This document shows positions 9,888 to 18,590 of a stretch of DNA of 64,000 nt, piece by piece (the stretch's first letter is position 1; the number at the start of each line of letters is the position of its first letter). The notes under the pieces are model-generated. The model was given only the letters and a program-made list of their open reading frames with translations, did no database searches and had not been told where the DNA came from. The position numbers and the translations under genes are program-made. Source of the stretch: Acidobacteriota bacterium (GTDB lineage Bacteria > Acidobacteriota > Blastocatellia > Pyrinomonadales > Pyrinomonadaceae); NCBI GenBank assembly GCA_003223025.1, contig QHXR01000013.1:1-64000 (forward strand), read 5' to 3'.

Positions 9888-10427
9888 ATGGCTAGATTAA
9901 AAGACAAATATAAGAATGAGATCGCCGGTGCGCTCGCAAAGGAGTTCGAGATCAAGAACCCGATGGGCATTCCGCGGATCGAGAAGGTCGTCATCAACAT
10001 GGGACTGGGCGAAGCCAGTGCGAATGCCAAGATCCTCGATGTTGCAGCGGAAGAACTGAAAGTGATCACGGGACAGAAACCGGTCGTCACAAAGGCGAAG
10101 AAGTCGATCGCGGCGTTCAAGCTTCGTCAGGGAATGGCGATTGGAACGATGGTCACGCTTCGCGGCGACCGTATGTATGAATTTCTCGATCGTCTGATCT
10201 CGGTTGCATTACCGCGTGTTCGCGACTTTCGCGGAATTTCGGGTAAGGCGTTCGACGGACGTGGGAACTACACGCTCGGTATCCGTGAGCAGTTGATCTT
10301 CCCGGAGATCGATTTCAACAAGGTCGACAAGACGCGCGGGATGAACATCTCGATCATCACGACCGCAAAAACCGACGAACAGGCTCGCTCGCTCCTGAAA
10401 GCGATGGGCATGCCGTTCAGGCCGTAG
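9888..10427 (+). CDS. rplE: 50S ribosomal protein L5
   Basis: uL5 binds 5S rRNA and contacts the P-site tRNA. The 179-residue product has [14 protein letters not shown] at the start, [35 protein letters not shown] and [16 protein letters not shown]. The ATG at 9888 is chosen over an in-frame GTG at 9876, because that GTG is part of the Shine-Dalgarno sequence AAGGTGA (9873-9879), placed 8 nt before the ATG. Confidence 0.97.
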   Translation: MARLKDKYKNEIAGALAKEFEIKNPMGIPRIEKVVINMGLGEASANAKILDVAAEELKVITGQKPVVTKAKKSIAAFKLRQGMAIGTMVTLRGDRMYEFLDRLISVALPRVRDFRGISGKAFDGRGNYTLGIREQLIFPEIDFNKVDKTRGMNISIITTAKTDEQARSLLKAMGMPFRP

Positions 10428-10449
10428 CCGAAAAAGTTTCTCGTTCATA

Positions 10450-10515
10450 CTTTCTGGTTTCTAGTTTGAAACCGAAACGAACGAACTAGAAACAAGAAAC
10501 CAGGAACTAGAAACT
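10450..10515. repeat. Heptamer inverted array, TTTCTAG family (C1)
   Basis: In the rplE-rpsN gap. The left part tttctggtttctagtttgaaa (in 10451-10471) faces aactagaaacaagaaacc and aggaactagaaac (10485-10514), built of 7-nt TTTCTAG-type units. Further copies lie before rplQ and pnp. Confidence 0.82.
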
Positions 10516-10526
10516 TAAGAGAAGAG

Positions 10527-10832
10527 ATGGCAAAGATCAGCAAAGTAGTAAAGAACGAGAAGCGAAAAGTACGCGTCGCCCTTTGGGCAGAACGCCGAAA
10601 GGCCGCGAAGAAAATTATCAATAGCCCGAAATCGACTCCTGAAGAAGTCGATGCGGCGGTTCTTCAACTTCAGAAGATGCCGCGCGACGGCAGCCCGATC
10701 CGAGTTCGCAACCGCTGTTCGCAGTCGGGCCGAACCCGCGGGTACCTTCGCAAATTCGGAGTTTCGCGCATCGCGCTTCGCGACCTCGCTCTCCAGGGGC
10801 AGATCCCGGGAGTCGTTAAGTCGAGCTGGTAA
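10527..10832 (+). CDS. rpsN: 30S ribosomal protein S14, zinc-free type
   Basis: uS14 is a small-subunit head protein. At 101 residues it is the long form, without the CxxC...CxxC zinc site of the 61-residue form; only one Cys is present ([12 protein letters not shown]). The conserved C-terminus [20 protein letters not shown] and KSSW ending are intact. ATG 10527 is preceded by taagagaag. It lies between rplE and rpsH, as usual. Confidence 0.97.
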   Translation: MAKISKVVKNEKRKVRVALWAERRKAAKKIINSPKSTPEEVDAAVLQLQKMPRDGSPIRVRNRCSQSGRTRGYLRKFGVSRIALRDLALQGQIPGVVKSSW

Positions 10833-10840
10833 GGCTCGAC

Positions 10841-10984
10841 TGCGGATTGCGGATTTGGGAATGCGAATTTCGTGTGTTCCCGGCGCAATTTTATTTGAAA
10901 GTTTTTGGGTATCGGTAGGAGTCAGGAGTAAAAGGATATCGCCAGACGAAAATCCGCATTCCGAAGTCCCAAATCCGAAATTGA
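10841..10984. repeat. Long divergent inverted repeat between rpsN and rpsH
   Basis: The 171-nt rpsN-rpsH gap is flanked by gcggattgcggatttgggaa (from 10843) and its partner near 10955-10980 (aaatccgcattccg then cccaaatccgaaatt). The heptamer is of GCGGATT type. The roughly 85 nt between them show no gene or recognisable motif. Confidence 0.7.
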
Positions 10985-11003
10985 TTGACGGAGTTAAGAA
11001 GAA

Positions 11004-11396
11004 ATGACAGATCCAATAGCCGACCTGCTTACACGAATTCGCAACGCGATCGCTGCGAATCATCCGCGTGTAGACATCCCCGGTTCGAAATTGAAACTGG
11101 AAGTAGCGAGAATCCTGAAGGAAGAGGGCTATATCAATAGCTTCACTACTAAGGGCGACGCTCCGAAGTATGTGATCCGCATTTTCCTGCGTTACGACGC
11201 AAAGGGTGCATCATCGATCACCCATCTCTCGCGAGTTTCGCGGCCCGGTCGCCGCGTCTATGTGGGTGCCGGTGAGATACCGAAGGTCCTCGGCGGCTAC
11301 GGCGTGAATATCGTTTCGACATCGCGCGGCCTCATGAGCGGAAAGAAAGCTCGTGCGGAAAACGTTGGCGGAGAGATCTTAGCGGAAGTTTATTAG
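11004..11396 (+). CDS. rpsH: 30S ribosomal protein S8
   Basis: uS8 binds the central domain of 16S rRNA and in E. coli represses the spc operon. The 130-residue product shows [13 protein letters not shown] at the start, [23 protein letters not shown] and the C-terminal GLMSGKKAR...[12 protein letters not shown] 11004 is preceded by aagaaga. The next gene follows an A/B hybrid repeat. Confidence 0.98.
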   Translation: MTDPIADLLTRIRNAIAANHPRVDIPGSKLKLEVARILKEEGYINSFTTKGDAPKYVIRIFLRYDAKGASSITHLSRVSRPGRRVYVGAGEIPKVLGGYGVNIVSTSRGLMSGKKARAENVGGEILAEVY

Positions 11397-11468
11397 TTTG
11401 CGATTTCGATTTTCGATTTGGTTTGCTTCGGCAATCCAAAATCCAAAATCCAAAATCCAAAATCCAAA
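11397..11468. repeat. Hybrid heptamer element (A-type left arm, B-type right arm)
   Basis: In the rpsH-rplF gap. The left half has GCGATTT-type units (tttgcgatttcgattttcg), whereas the right half is four AAAATCC units (11434-11466). The halves therefore pair only partly. This looks like a recombinant of families A and B. Confidence 0.8.
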
Positions 11469-11472
11469 GATT

Positions 11473-12033
11473 ATGTCAAGAGTAGGAAAGAAACCGATTA
11501 CGATCCCGAGCGGCGTCACTGTGACGATCGGCGATTCGCAACTCGAGGTCAAAGGTCCGAAAGGAACTTTGAATACACCCGTGCCGTCAGGCGTGAAGTT
11601 TACGCAAGAGGACGGAACGCTCGTCGCCGAGCGGTCGGACGACAGCTTCAAAGCATTCCACGGTCTCGCACGAGCTCTGGCTAACAGTGCGGTCGTCGGA
11701 GTCACCGAAGGCTTCGAGAAGAAGATGGATGTCGTCGGTGTCGGTTACAAGGCCGATGTCCAGGGCAGAAAGATCCTCTTCTCGCTTGGCTATTCGCATC
11801 CGATCGAATACGCATTGCCCGATGGCATCGAAGCGAAGACCGAGCGTGTTAACACGAAGACCTCGATCAACCAGTATCAGTTGACGATCACGCTGAGCGG
11901 CATCGACAAGCAAAAGCTTGGGCAGGTTGCGGCCGAGCTCAATCGTCTGAGAAAGCCGGATGCATACAAAGGTAAAGGCATCCGTTATTCCGATAAGTTT
12001 TACAAACTCAAGCCTGGCAAGACAGGCAAGTAA
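11473..12033 (+). CDS. rplF: 50S ribosomal protein L6
   Basis: uL6 lies near the sarcin-ricin loop and the factor-binding centre. The 186-residue product begins [14 protein letters not shown] and has the conserved [20 protein letters not shown] and [20 protein letters not shown] ending KPGKTGK. Start ATG 11473 is by homology; an in-frame ATG at 11398 would translate the repeat. The start codon has no Shine-Dalgarno sequence, being 4 nt after repeat sequence. Confidence 0.98.
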   Translation: MSRVGKKPITIPSGVTVTIGDSQLEVKGPKGTLNTPVPSGVKFTQEDGTLVAERSDDSFKAFHGLARALANSAVVGVTEGFEKKMDVVGVGYKADVQGRKILFSLGYSHPIEYALPDGIEAKTERVNTKTSINQYQLTITLSGIDKQKLGQVAAELNRLRKPDAYKGKGIRYSDKFYKLKPGKTGK

Positions 12034-12104
12034 TTTGCGATTTGCGATTTTCGATTTGCGATTGTTTTCGCGAGATCGAAAATCGCAAATCGAAAATCGC
12101 AAAT
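12034..12104. repeat. Heptamer inverted array, GCGATTT family (A4)
   Basis: Begins at the rplF stop. The left arm tttgcgatttgcgattttcg (then atttgcgatt) and the right arm 12076-12104 (gatcgaaaatcgcaaatcg, aaaatcgcaaat) pair almost perfectly over about 28 nt around a short loop (gttttcgcga). It ends 6 nt before the rplR ATG. Confidence 0.9.
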
Positions 12105-12110
12105 ATCAAT

Positions 12111-12512
12111 ATGGCAACGAAGAATAAAGCAGAGATTCGCCGAGGAGTTCACAGCCGCATTCGAAAGAAAGTGCGCGGCTCCGCGGACCGTCCGCGTCTG
12201 GCTGTTTTCCGCAGCTTGAATCACATCTATGCTCAGTTGATCGACGACGATAGCGGCAAGACGCTTGCGACAGCATCGACGACAGAGAAGTCGCTCGGAG
12301 CAGCGACCGGCGGCAACATCTCCGCAGCTCAGCAAGTCGGCAAGACGATCGCCGAGCGCGCAATTGCAGCCGGTGTTTCGAACGTCGTCTTCGATCGCGG
12401 TGGATATCTCTACCACGGCCGGGTCAAGGCATTGCTGGACGCGACGCGTGAAGCGGGATTGAACAAGAACGAAGCCGGCGAGAAGCCCAAGAAGGAAGAT
12501 AATGGCAATTAA
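12111..12512 (+). CDS. rplR: 50S ribosomal protein L18
   Basis: uL18 binds 5S rRNA with L5. The 133-residue product has the family motifs [34 protein letters not shown] and [24 protein letters not shown], then a short charged tail (KPKKEDNGN). Start ATG 12111 lies 6 nt after a repeat arm and has no Shine-Dalgarno sequence. The 3' end overlaps rpsE by 11 nt. Confidence 0.97.
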   Translation: MATKNKAEIRRGVHSRIRKKVRGSADRPRLAVFRSLNHIYAQLIDDDSGKTLATASTTEKSLGAATGGNISAAQQVGKTIAERAIAAGVSNVVFDRGGYLYHGRVKALLDATREAGLNKNEAGEKPKKEDNGN

Positions 12513-13014
12513 GAGTAAACAGAGAATTTCGCCGAACGGGTTGATCCTCAAAGATCAGCTGATCTCCATCAACCGCGTGACGAAGGTCGTAAAGGGCGGT
12601 AAGAACATGTCGTTTGCGGCTCTCGTCGTGATCGGCGACGAAGCCGGCCACGTCGGCTTCGGTACCGGCAAGGCGAAGGAAGTTCCGAACGCGATCAAGA
12701 AGGCAGTTGAAGCGGCGAAGAACAATCTCATCCGCGTTCCGCTTATCGACGGCACATTGCCGCACGAGATGATCGGCGAGTATGGCGCGGGACGTGTCCT
12801 TCTGAAGCCGGCCGCCGAAGGAACAGGCGTGATCGCCGGTGGAGCGGTACGTGCAGTTTTGCAATCGCTCGGCGTTCACAACGTGCGTACGAAGATCCTC
12901 GGATCGACGAACAACCATAACGTCGTCCGGGCGACTTTCAATGGATTGACACGGATGAAAGATCCGATCGAAGTCGCAAGGCTCCGCGGAAAAGCGGTCG
13001 AAGAATTAGTGTAG
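12502..13014 (+). CDS. rpsE: 30S ribosomal protein S5
   Basis: uS5 contributes to decoding fidelity and the mRNA entry site. The 170-residue product has the double-stranded RNA-binding part ([40 protein letters not shown]) and the C-terminal [20 protein letters not shown] and [13 protein letters not shown]. It starts inside rplR with aaggaag upstream, so translation of the two is coupled. Confidence 0.98.
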   Translation: MAIKSKQRISPNGLILKDQLISINRVTKVVKGGKNMSFAALVVIGDEAGHVGFGTGKAKEVPNAIKKAVEAAKNNLIRVPLIDGTLPHEMIGEYGAGRVLLKPAAEGTGVIAGGAVRAVLQSLGVHNVRTKILGSTNNHNVVRATFNGLTRMKDPIEVARLRGKAVEELV

Positions 13015-13016
13015 AA

Positions 13017-13066
13017 CAGACTTTCCAGTCTGTTCACTTCGACAGCCTGGAAAGGCTGTCGTACGA
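13017..13066. repeat. Palindromic element, GACAGGCT family (G1)
   Basis: In the rpsE-rpmD gap. Two adjacent hairpins: cagactttccagtctg (13017-13032) and gacagcctggaaaggctgtc (13041-13060). Related sequences lie upstream of dnaG at 34240 and 34321. Confidence 0.8.
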
Positions 13067-13072
13067 AAGATC

Positions 13073-13279
13073 ATGGCAAAGAAGACAGAAAATAAAGACG
13101 GAAGCATCACGATCCAGTACTATCGCAGCTCGATCGGATACGCGAAGAAGCAAAAGGAGATCGTCAAGAGTCTCGGCATCACGAAGCTGAACCAGACGGT
13201 TTCGCGGCCCGATACGCCCTCGATGCGCGGCATCGTGGCGAAGATCCCGCACCTGTTGAGGATCGTAGAAAATAGTTAA
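13073..13279 (+). CDS. rpmD: 50S ribosomal protein L30
   Basis: uL30, a small large-subunit protein. The 68-residue product has the expected ITIQYYRSSIGYAKKQKEIV and LGITKLNQTVSRPDTPSMRG, then HLLRI near the end. A short charged N-terminal stretch precedes the first strand. ATG 13073 follows the hairpin element, with gaaagatc before it. Confidence 0.95.
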   Translation: MAKKTENKDGSITIQYYRSSIGYAKKQKEIVKSLGITKLNQTVSRPDTPSMRGIVAKIPHLLRIVENS

Positions 13280-13342
13280 TCGCAAATTGTAAATCGTGAA
13301 TAGGATTTCAACTATTGACGGTTAACGATTGACGATTCGCGA
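13280..13342. repeat. Degenerate heptamer inverted repeat between rpmD and rplO
   Basis: The left part tcgcaaattgtaaatcgtga faces right-hand units reading as consecutive heptamers (tattgac, ggttaac, gattgac, gattcgc; 13312-13339). The architecture matches families A-C, but with another unit, GATTGAC. Confidence 0.6.
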
Positions 13343-13350
13343 GCAAACAT

Positions 13351-13824
13351 ATGGCATTATCTTTAAATAATTTGAAGCCGGCGAAAGGCTCCACTCATAA
13401 GAAGAAGCGTGTCGGTCGCGGACCCGGATCGGGTCTTGGAAAGACCGCGGGCCGCGGGCATAAAGGTCAGAAATCCAGATCGGGCTATAGCAGCCGGCCG
13501 GGTTTTGAAGGCGGCCAGATGCCGCTTCAACGTCGCTTGCCGAAACGCGGATTCACGAACATTTTCAAAAAGCAGTGGGTCGAGATCAGCCTTGCGAAGA
13601 TCGAATCGAACTTTGACGCTGGTGCCGACGTTACGCCGGAAATTCTCCACGAACGCGGCCTGATCAAAAAGGCGAAACACGACCTCGTTATCCTTGGAAA
13701 TGGTGATGTCTCGAAAGCACTTAATATTTCAGCACACCGTTTTACAAAGACCGCGAAGGACAAGATCGAGAAGGCGGGCGGTTCCGCGACTGAGATCAAG
13801 AAAGCTGTAGCAGCAGCGGCTTAG
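13351..13824 (+). CDS. rplO: 50S ribosomal protein L15
   Basis: uL15 is a late-assembly large-subunit protein. The 157-residue product begins [20 protein letters not shown] and contains [37 protein letters not shown], and the C-terminal [18 protein letters not shown]. All are typical. ATG 13351 is preceded by cgagcaaacat, a weak ribosome-binding site. Confidence 0.98.
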   Translation: MALSLNNLKPAKGSTHKKKRVGRGPGSGLGKTAGRGHKGQKSRSGYSSRPGFEGGQMPLQRRLPKRGFTNIFKKQWVEISLAKIESNFDAGADVTPEILHERGLIKKAKHDLVILGNGDVSKALNISAHRFTKTAKDKIEKAGGSATEIKKAVAAAA

Positions 13825-13827
13825 TTA

Positions 13828-13893
13828 GTTGATCGTAATTCGTCGTTCGTTGGTCGGCCCGTGGGAACGAACAACGATCAATCAGCAACCAAC
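13828..13893. repeat. Inverted repeat between rplO and secY
   Basis: The left arm gttgatcgtaattcgtcgtt (continuing cgttggtcg) faces cgaacaacgatcaatcagca (13867-13886). It is an imperfect 20-25-nt pairing of the same style as the other junction elements, ending near the secY start. Confidence 0.7.
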
Positions 13894-13899
13894 ATTTAT

Positions 13900-15318
13900 A
13901 TGGAGAAGTTTCTCAACGCAGTTCAGAACATGTTCAAGGTTCCCGAACTGCGCACGCGTATTCTTTTTACGCTGGGCCTGCTCGCGGTTTACCGCTTGGG
14001 CGCGCACGTAACCGCGCCGGGAATAAACAAATCTCGACTCGAACAAGTTTGGGGAGAGGTCGCCGGAACTTTGCTCGGAGTACTTGATCTGTTCTCCGGC
14101 GGAAACTTCAGGACCATCTCGGTCTTCGCCCTGGGCGTGACGCCGTACATCACGGCATCGATCATCATGCAGCTCATGCCGGTGCTATCGCCGGCGATGA
14201 AAAAGATTCAGGAAGAGGGCGAAGTCGGCCGGCAGAAAATGAACCAATGGACGCGTTACCTTACGGTCGTCCTTTGTGCGGTTCAAACCTTCTTTGTCGC
14301 TACCTGGCTCAATCGCAACGGCATCATTCAGGATACCTGGTGGGCGACGGCGATGATCGTCGTGACGCTGACGACCGGCACCATCTTCGTGATGTGGCTC
14401 GGTGAGCAGATCACGGAACGCGGAGTCGGAAACGGGATCTCGCTTCTTATCTTCGCCGGTATCGTTATCGGATTACCCCGCGGCGTTATGCAGGTCAGCG
14501 AACGTGTTAGGGGTAGCGATCCGCAGCAGATCCTGGGCGTCATTTTCCTCATTGTGGTGCTCGTGGCACTGATCGCTTTGGTCGTCTACGTCGAGTCTGC
14601 GCGAAGAAATATCGCGATAACTTACGCTAGTCGTCGCGTCGGAAATCAGACGTTTCGTGGTCAGGAAACGAGCTTGCCCCTAAAGATCAACATGGGTGGT
14701 GTTATCCCTGTGATCTTTGCTTCATCCGTGCTTGCGATGCCGCAGACTTTGTTCTCGGCGTTTCCGCCGGCTCAAGGCGATACAACATCGACCTGGGCGC
14801 GGATCCATATTTTCTTCCAGCAGTTTCACGGCGGCGATCCGTATTACGAACTCGTCTTCCTTTCGCTGATCGTTCTGTTCACGTTCTTTTACATCACGAT
14901 CGTCTTTAATACGGACGAGGTCGCGGACAATCTGCGAAAGCATGGCGGGTTTATCGCCGGGATTCGTCCGGGTGCTCCGACGGCGGAATATCTCAATACG
15001 ATCTTGACGAGGCTTACGACTGTCGGTGCTTTGTACCTCGCGTTCGTCGCGTTCGTTCCGCAGATACTGCTCAGCGGATTTCGAGTAGCGCGGCTGCCTT
15101 TTATAGGCGACGGCATCGACTCGTTTCTGACATCGACTCCCGGCCTGAGCTGGATACCGACCGGACTCGGATATCAGTTCTATTTCGGCGGTACCTCCTT
15201 GCTGATCCTGGTCGGTGTTGCGATGGATACCGTGTCGCAGATCGAAGCCCAGCTTGTGATGAGAAACTACGAAGGATTTCTCGGAGCAGGTTCGAGGCTC
15301 CGCGGTCGCAGAGCTTAG
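13900..15318 (+). CDS. secY: Protein translocase subunit SecY
   Basis: SecY is the channel of the inner-membrane protein translocase. The 472-residue product has ten hydrophobic segments. The first is FTLGLLAVYRLGAHVTAPGI and the plug region follows it. The conserved GVTPYITASIIMQLM, WLGEQITERGVGNGISLLI and C-terminal NYEGFLGAG are present. ATG 13900 is chosen because the in-frame GTG at 13861 would add only repeat-encoded residues. It lies between rplO and adk as in the spc operon. Confidence 0.97.
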   Translation: MEKFLNAVQNMFKVPELRTRILFTLGLLAVYRLGAHVTAPGINKSRLEQVWGEVAGTLLGVLDLFSGGNFRTISVFALGVTPYITASIIMQLMPVLSPAMKKIQEEGEVGRQKMNQWTRYLTVVLCAVQTFFVATWLNRNGIIQDTWWATAMIVVTLTTGTIFVMWLGEQITERGVGNGISLLIFAGIVIGLPRGVMQVSERVRGSDPQQILGVIFLIVVLVALIALVVYVESARRNIAITYASRRVGNQTFRGQETSLPLKINMGGVIPVIFASSVLAMPQTLFSAFPPAQGDTTSTWARIHIFFQQFHGGDPYYELVFLSLIVLFTFFYITIVFNTDEVADNLRKHGGFIAGIRPGAPTAEYLNTILTRLTTVGALYLAFVAFVPQILLSGFRVARLPFIGDGIDSFLTSTPGLSWIPTGLGYQFYFGGTSLLILVGVAMDTVSQIEAQLVMRNYEGFLGAGSRLRGRRA

Positions 15319-15329
15319 ACGGAATTTTG

Positions 15330-15399
15330 AACCGCCGAGACGCGGAGACGCAGAGAAAGCTTATTTCTCATTCTCCGCGTCTCTGCGTCTCGGCGGTTA
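15330..15399. repeat. Octamer inverted array, GACGCGGA family (E1)
   Basis: In the secY-adk gap. The left arm aaccgccgagacgcggagac gcagaga (15330-15356) and right arm tctccgcgtctctgcgtctc ggcggtt (15372-15398) are reverse complements over about 27 nt with very few mismatches. Related copies lie at 21525 and inside the amidohydrolase gene at 43448. Confidence 0.9.
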
Positions 15400-15405
15400 A
15401 CGCGT

Positions 15406-16056
15406 ATGGCGAAGATTATCGTATTGATCGGTGCACCGGGTGCCGGAAAGGGAACACAGGCCAGACTGCTCCAGGAGCGTCTCGGTATTCCGCAGATCTC
15501 GACGGGCGACATCTTCCGCGAGATGAGGGCACTCGATACTCCGCTTGCGAAAGAGGTTCAGGCGATCATGGCTGCGGGGAAGCTCATCTCGGACGACATC
15601 ACATATAAGATCGTTCAGGATCGTACATCACGAGAAGATTGCCGCAACGGATATATTTTGGATGGCTATCCGAGAACCGCGGTCCAGGCGGCTCAGCTTG
15701 AAGAGCTGGCGAAAGAACAAGGATTTGATATTCAAGCGATCGAGGTCGATGTCCCTCGAGACGAGCTCATGAAGCGCCTTACCGGACGCCGGTCGTGCTC
15801 GGTATGTGGCGAGATATACAACATCTACTCGAAGCCGCCGAAGAGCGATAACGTTTGTGATTTTCATCCTGAGACTCAGTTGACGCACCGGGCGGATGAC
15901 AACGAGGAAAGCGCGGCCACACGGCTCACAACGTATGACGAGGAGACCAAGCCGCTGTTGGACTATTACCAGAGATCCGGTCGCCTTAGCAAAGTCGATG
16001 GAACTGGAGAATCTGAGCAAATTTACGCTCAGCTTGCGAAGCTTGTGACAGGATAA
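15406..16056 (+). CDS. adk: Adenylate kinase
   Basis: Catalyses ATP + AMP = 2 ADP in the cytoplasm. The 216-residue product has the P-loop GAPGAGKGTQA at residues 7-17, the NMP-binding segment STGDIFREM, the motif GYILDGYPRT, and a long LID domain. The LID has CxxC (CSVCGEIY) and a further Cys before DFHPE, consistent with a zinc-type LID. map begins directly at its stop codon. Confidence 0.97.
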   Translation: MAKIIVLIGAPGAGKGTQARLLQERLGIPQISTGDIFREMRALDTPLAKEVQAIMAAGKLISDDITYKIVQDRTSREDCRNGYILDGYPRTAVQAAQLEELAKEQGFDIQAIEVDVPRDELMKRLTGRRSCSVCGEIYNIYSKPPKSDNVCDFHPETQLTHRADDNEESAATRLTTYDEETKPLLDYYQRSGRLSKVDGTGESEQIYAQLAKLVTG

Positions 16057-16122
16057 ATGCTAAGCGGTTCGAGAATTGGCGGCTTACTGAGTTCGACCGC
16101 CGAGCTGCTGTTCGGAAAGAGA

Positions 16123-16935
16123 ATGATCATCGCGAAATCACAAAAAGACCTCGACAAGATGCGGGCAGTCGGCGAACTTATCGCCGAGGTTCGCGAGGCC
16201 TTGCGTGCGATGGTCAAGCCCGGTGTAACGACGCTTGAGTTGAACGCGGTAGCCGAGAAAATGATGCGGGATGCGGGGTCGATCCCGACATTCATCGGGT
16301 ACAAACCGCGTGGCATGGTTCCATTCCCCTACGCGATCTGTGCTTCGACAAACGATGCGATCGTCCACGGATTCTCGAACGACACGCAATTGAAAGAAGG
16401 CGACATCATTTCGCTTGATATGGCATGCACGCTGAATGGGTTTGTCGGCGACACCGCAACGACGATCCCAGTCGGCAAGATCAGCGATGAGGCTGCTCAG
16501 TTGATCCGTGTGACTGAAGAAACCCTGGCTCTGGGCATTGAGCAGTGCTGGCCGAACAAGCGTGTTGGCGACATTGGCTGGGCAATTCAGACTCATGCCG
16601 AGAAGTACGGCTACGGCATAGTGCGAGACTATACCGGCCACGGAATTGGCCGCTCGATGCACGAGGCCCCGCAGATCCCGAACCACGGTCGTCAGGGAAC
16701 TCGAGAGAAGATCCGTGCCGGCTACTGCTTCGCGATCGAGCCGATGCTCAATCTCGGCGGTCCGGAAACCAGAACATTAGACGACAAATGGACCGTCGTG
16801 ACGGAGGATGGCAGTCTTTCGGCGCATGCGGAGCACACCATCGCCGTGACCGAGAACGGTCCCGAAATTTTGACGCTCACAAAGGACCAAAAACGGGAGC
16901 TTAAAGCGTCGAAATCAGAAACTGCAGCCGCTTAG
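16123..16935 (+). CDS. map: Methionine aminopeptidase, type I
   Basis: Removes the initiator methionine from nascent proteins. The metal-ligand motifs of the family are all present: LDMACTLNGFVGDTATTIP (two Asp), GHGIGRSMHEAPQIPNHG (His) and FAIEPMLN plus EHTIAVTENG (Glu). ATG 16123 (270 residues, IIAKSQKDLDKMR, with ggaaagaga just upstream) fits the family length. An in-frame ATG at 16057, abutting the adk stop, would add 22 residues with no family resemblance and remains possible. Confidence 0.95.
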   Translation: MIIAKSQKDLDKMRAVGELIAEVREALRAMVKPGVTTLELNAVAEKMMRDAGSIPTFIGYKPRGMVPFPYAICASTNDAIVHGFSNDTQLKEGDIISLDMACTLNGFVGDTATTIPVGKISDEAAQLIRVTEETLALGIEQCWPNKRVGDIGWAIQTHAEKYGYGIVRDYTGHGIGRSMHEAPQIPNHGRQGTREKIRAGYCFAIEPMLNLGGPETRTLDDKWTVVTEDGSLSAHAEHTIAVTENGPEILTLTKDQKRELKASKSETAAA

Positions 16936-17006
16936 CTTGAGTTTTATGGCATAAGAGGCTAATATTTACGGTTTGTCCAACTAAATAGCCAGTTGGCAAC
17001 TAGACT

Positions 17007-17228
17007 ATGTCTAAAGAAGAGGCGATAGAGGTGACGGCAACCGTCCTGGAAACCCTTCCAAATGCTATGTTCAAGGTTTCCATAGACGGTAATGAGCACG
17101 AGGTGCTCGCCCACATCTCTGGCAAGATGCGAAAGAATTTCATACGCATTTTGCCCGGCGACAAGGTTCTCGTAGAGCTTTCGCCGTATGACTTACAAAG
17201 GGGAAGGATCACCTATCGCTATAAGTAA
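17007..17228 (+). CDS. infA: Translation initiation factor IF-1
   Basis: IF-1 binds the ribosomal A site during initiation. The 73-residue OB-fold protein has [39 protein letters not shown] and the [13 protein letters not shown] end. Its gene order between map and rpmJ is typical of the alpha-operon region. The 71-nt gap upstream contains ccagttggcaac and no clear family repeat. Confidence 0.98.
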   Translation: MSKEEAIEVTATVLETLPNAMFKVSIDGNEHEVLAHISGKMRKNFIRILPGDKVLVELSPYDLQRGRITYRYK

Positions 17229-17240
17229 GAGGTTGGAATT

Positions 17241-17354
17241 ATGAAGGTACGACCGTCAGTAAAAAAGATCTGCGACAAGTGCAAGATCATTCATCGGAAA
17301 GGCGTTGTGCGGGTGATTTGCGATAATCCGAAACACAAACAGCGACAAGGATAA
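17241..17354 (+). CDS. rpmJ: 50S ribosomal protein L36
   Basis: bL36, the smallest ribosomal protein, 37 residues. It reads [20 protein letters not shown] and ends HKQRQG. The zinc ligands C11, C14, C27 and H32 are all present, so this is the zinc-binding form. ATG 17241 lies 12 nt after infA, with agaggttgg as a Shine-Dalgarno-like sequence. Confidence 0.96.
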   Translation: MKVRPSVKKICDKCKIIHRKGVVRVICDNPKHKQRQG

Positions 17355-17359
17355 TGACC

Positions 17360-17439
17360 GATTTTGGATTTTGGATTTTCGATTTTGGATTGGAAGAACC
17401 GATCAGAATCGAGAGTTCAAGGTCTGAGATCCAAAATGG
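17360..17439. repeat. Heptamer inverted array, GGATTTT family, decayed (B2)
   Basis: In the rpmJ-rpsM gap. The left array (17360-17391) has about four GGATTTT-type units with one changed to CGATTTT. The right arm retains only gatccaaaatgg (17428-17439), so most of the pairing partner has been lost. Confidence 0.75.
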
Positions 17440-17445
17440 AGAAAT

Positions 17446-17829
17446 ATGGCTCGCGTAGCAGGAGTTGATTTACCGCCCAATAAACGGGCACAGATTGGTT
17501 TGACGTACATTTACGGCGTTGGAAGATCGCGTGCGACGGAGATCCTCAATGAGGCTTCCGTTAGCATCGATGCAAAGATCCGCGACCTGAGCGAAGACGA
17601 GCTGAACAAGATTCGCACGATCCTCGACACTCAGGGCGACATCGAGGGCGACCTTCGAAAGCGCGTTCAGATGGACATCAAGCGTTTGATGGACATCGGA
17701 TGCTATCGCGGCCTGCGTCATCGTCGAAGTTTGCCGGTTCGCGGTCAACGCACATCGACAAACGCTCGTACGAGAAAGGGACCGAGGAAGGCGGCTGTCG
17801 CTAAGAAGAAGGCGCCGGGCAAGAAATAG
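17446..17829 (+). CDS. rpsM: 30S ribosomal protein S13
   Basis: uS13 forms intersubunit bridges and contacts P-site tRNA. The 127-residue product starts [20 protein letters not shown] and carries the helix-two-turns-helix region [11 protein letters not shown], then [19 protein letters not shown] and a basic tail. ATG 17446 is preceded by aatggagaaat, a reasonable Shine-Dalgarno sequence built at the end of the repeat. Confidence 0.98.
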   Translation: MARVAGVDLPPNKRAQIGLTYIYGVGRSRATEILNEASVSIDAKIRDLSEDELNKIRTILDTQGDIEGDLRKRVQMDIKRLMDIGCYRGLRHRRSLPVRGQRTSTNARTRKGPRKAAVAKKKAPGKK

Positions 17830-17831
17830 GG

Positions 17832-17924
17832 AATTTGCGATTTTCGATTGCCGATTTGCGATTGAACCTCTCGATGTTGAGAAGATGTTTTTAGATCGCA
17901 AATCGCAAATCGCAAATCGAAATT
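17832..17924. repeat. Heptamer inverted array, GCGATTT family (A5)
   Basis: In the rpsM-rpsK gap. The left array has TTTGCGA, TTTTCGA and TTGCCGA units (17833-17864). The right array (17895-17922) has three AAATCGC units and aaatcga. A loop of about 30 nt separates them. Confidence 0.87.
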
Positions 17925-17932
17925 AAATAAAG

Positions 17933-18337
17933 ATGGCAAAACCAGCAGCAGCTAATAAGAAAAAGACCTTTAAGAAGAAAGAGCGCAAGAACATTCCACT
18001 TGGAATCGTTCACATCTCTGCTTCTTTTAATAACACGCTGATCTCGATCACCGATACGCAGGGAAATCTCATCGCACAGTCGTCTTCAGGCGCACGCGGA
18101 TTCCGCGGATCGCGAAAGGGAACTCCGTTTGCAGCCCAGCAGGCGGCGGGTGAAGCCGCACGCAAGGCTGCCGAAGCTGGTATGCGTGAAGTCGAAGTTC
18201 GAGTAAAAGGACCGGGTGGCGGACGTGAATCGGCGATCCGAGCAGTGGCACAGGCTGGAATTCGTGTGACATCGATCCGCGACACGACGCCGATCCCACA
18301 CAACGGATGCAGGCCGCCCAAACGCCGCCGCGTCTGA
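17933..18337 (+). CDS. rpsK: 30S ribosomal protein S11
   Basis: uS11 lines the mRNA exit channel of the platform. The 134-residue product has [56 protein letters not shown] and [18 protein letters not shown], all typical. Its basic N-terminus is Lys-rich. ATG 17933 follows aaataaag, with no strong Shine-Dalgarno sequence. Confidence 0.98.
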   Translation: MAKPAAANKKKTFKKKERKNIPLGIVHISASFNNTLISITDTQGNLIAQSSSGARGFRGSRKGTPFAAQQAAGEAARKAAEAGMREVEVRVKGPGGGRESAIRAVAQAGIRVTSIRDTTPIPHNGCRPPKRRRV

Positions 18338-18340
18338 TAT

Positions 18341-18566
18341 CCATTTTGGATTTTAGATTTTGGATTTTGGATTGTCGGAAGGCAATCGATCCATTTTGGA
18401 TTTTGGATTTTGGATTTTGGATTGGTCGGGATTAACTCGACCAAATTATCGAAAGGACGAAGGGGAGCGACACGTTTCCCGTAAACTTTTTCACGAAAAA
18501 TGATCGTCGGACGAAGATCGAAGGTTTTGGTGTAATCCAAAATCCAAAATCCAAAATCCAAAATCA
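18341..18566. repeat. Compound heptamer element, GGATTTT family (B3)
   Basis: Occupies nearly all of the 253-nt rpsK-rpsD gap. Two left arrays of GGATTTT units (18343-18374 and 18391-18423) are followed by about 110 nt of non-repetitive sequence. One right array of AAAATCC units (18533-18564) ends the element. The doubled left array suggests an insertion or duplication of one element into another. No gene is visible in the spacer. Confidence 0.85.
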
Positions 18567-18590
18567 TTTTTGCTGAAGGCAAAAAATACT

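Noticed and set aside
3670-12110. Upstream in-frame start codons for rplD, rplB, rpsC, rplF and rplR
   Set aside because: Each would translate the repeat element (giving runs such as [10 protein letters not shown] or IENRKSKI) ahead of the conserved N-terminus; homology fixes the starts downstream.
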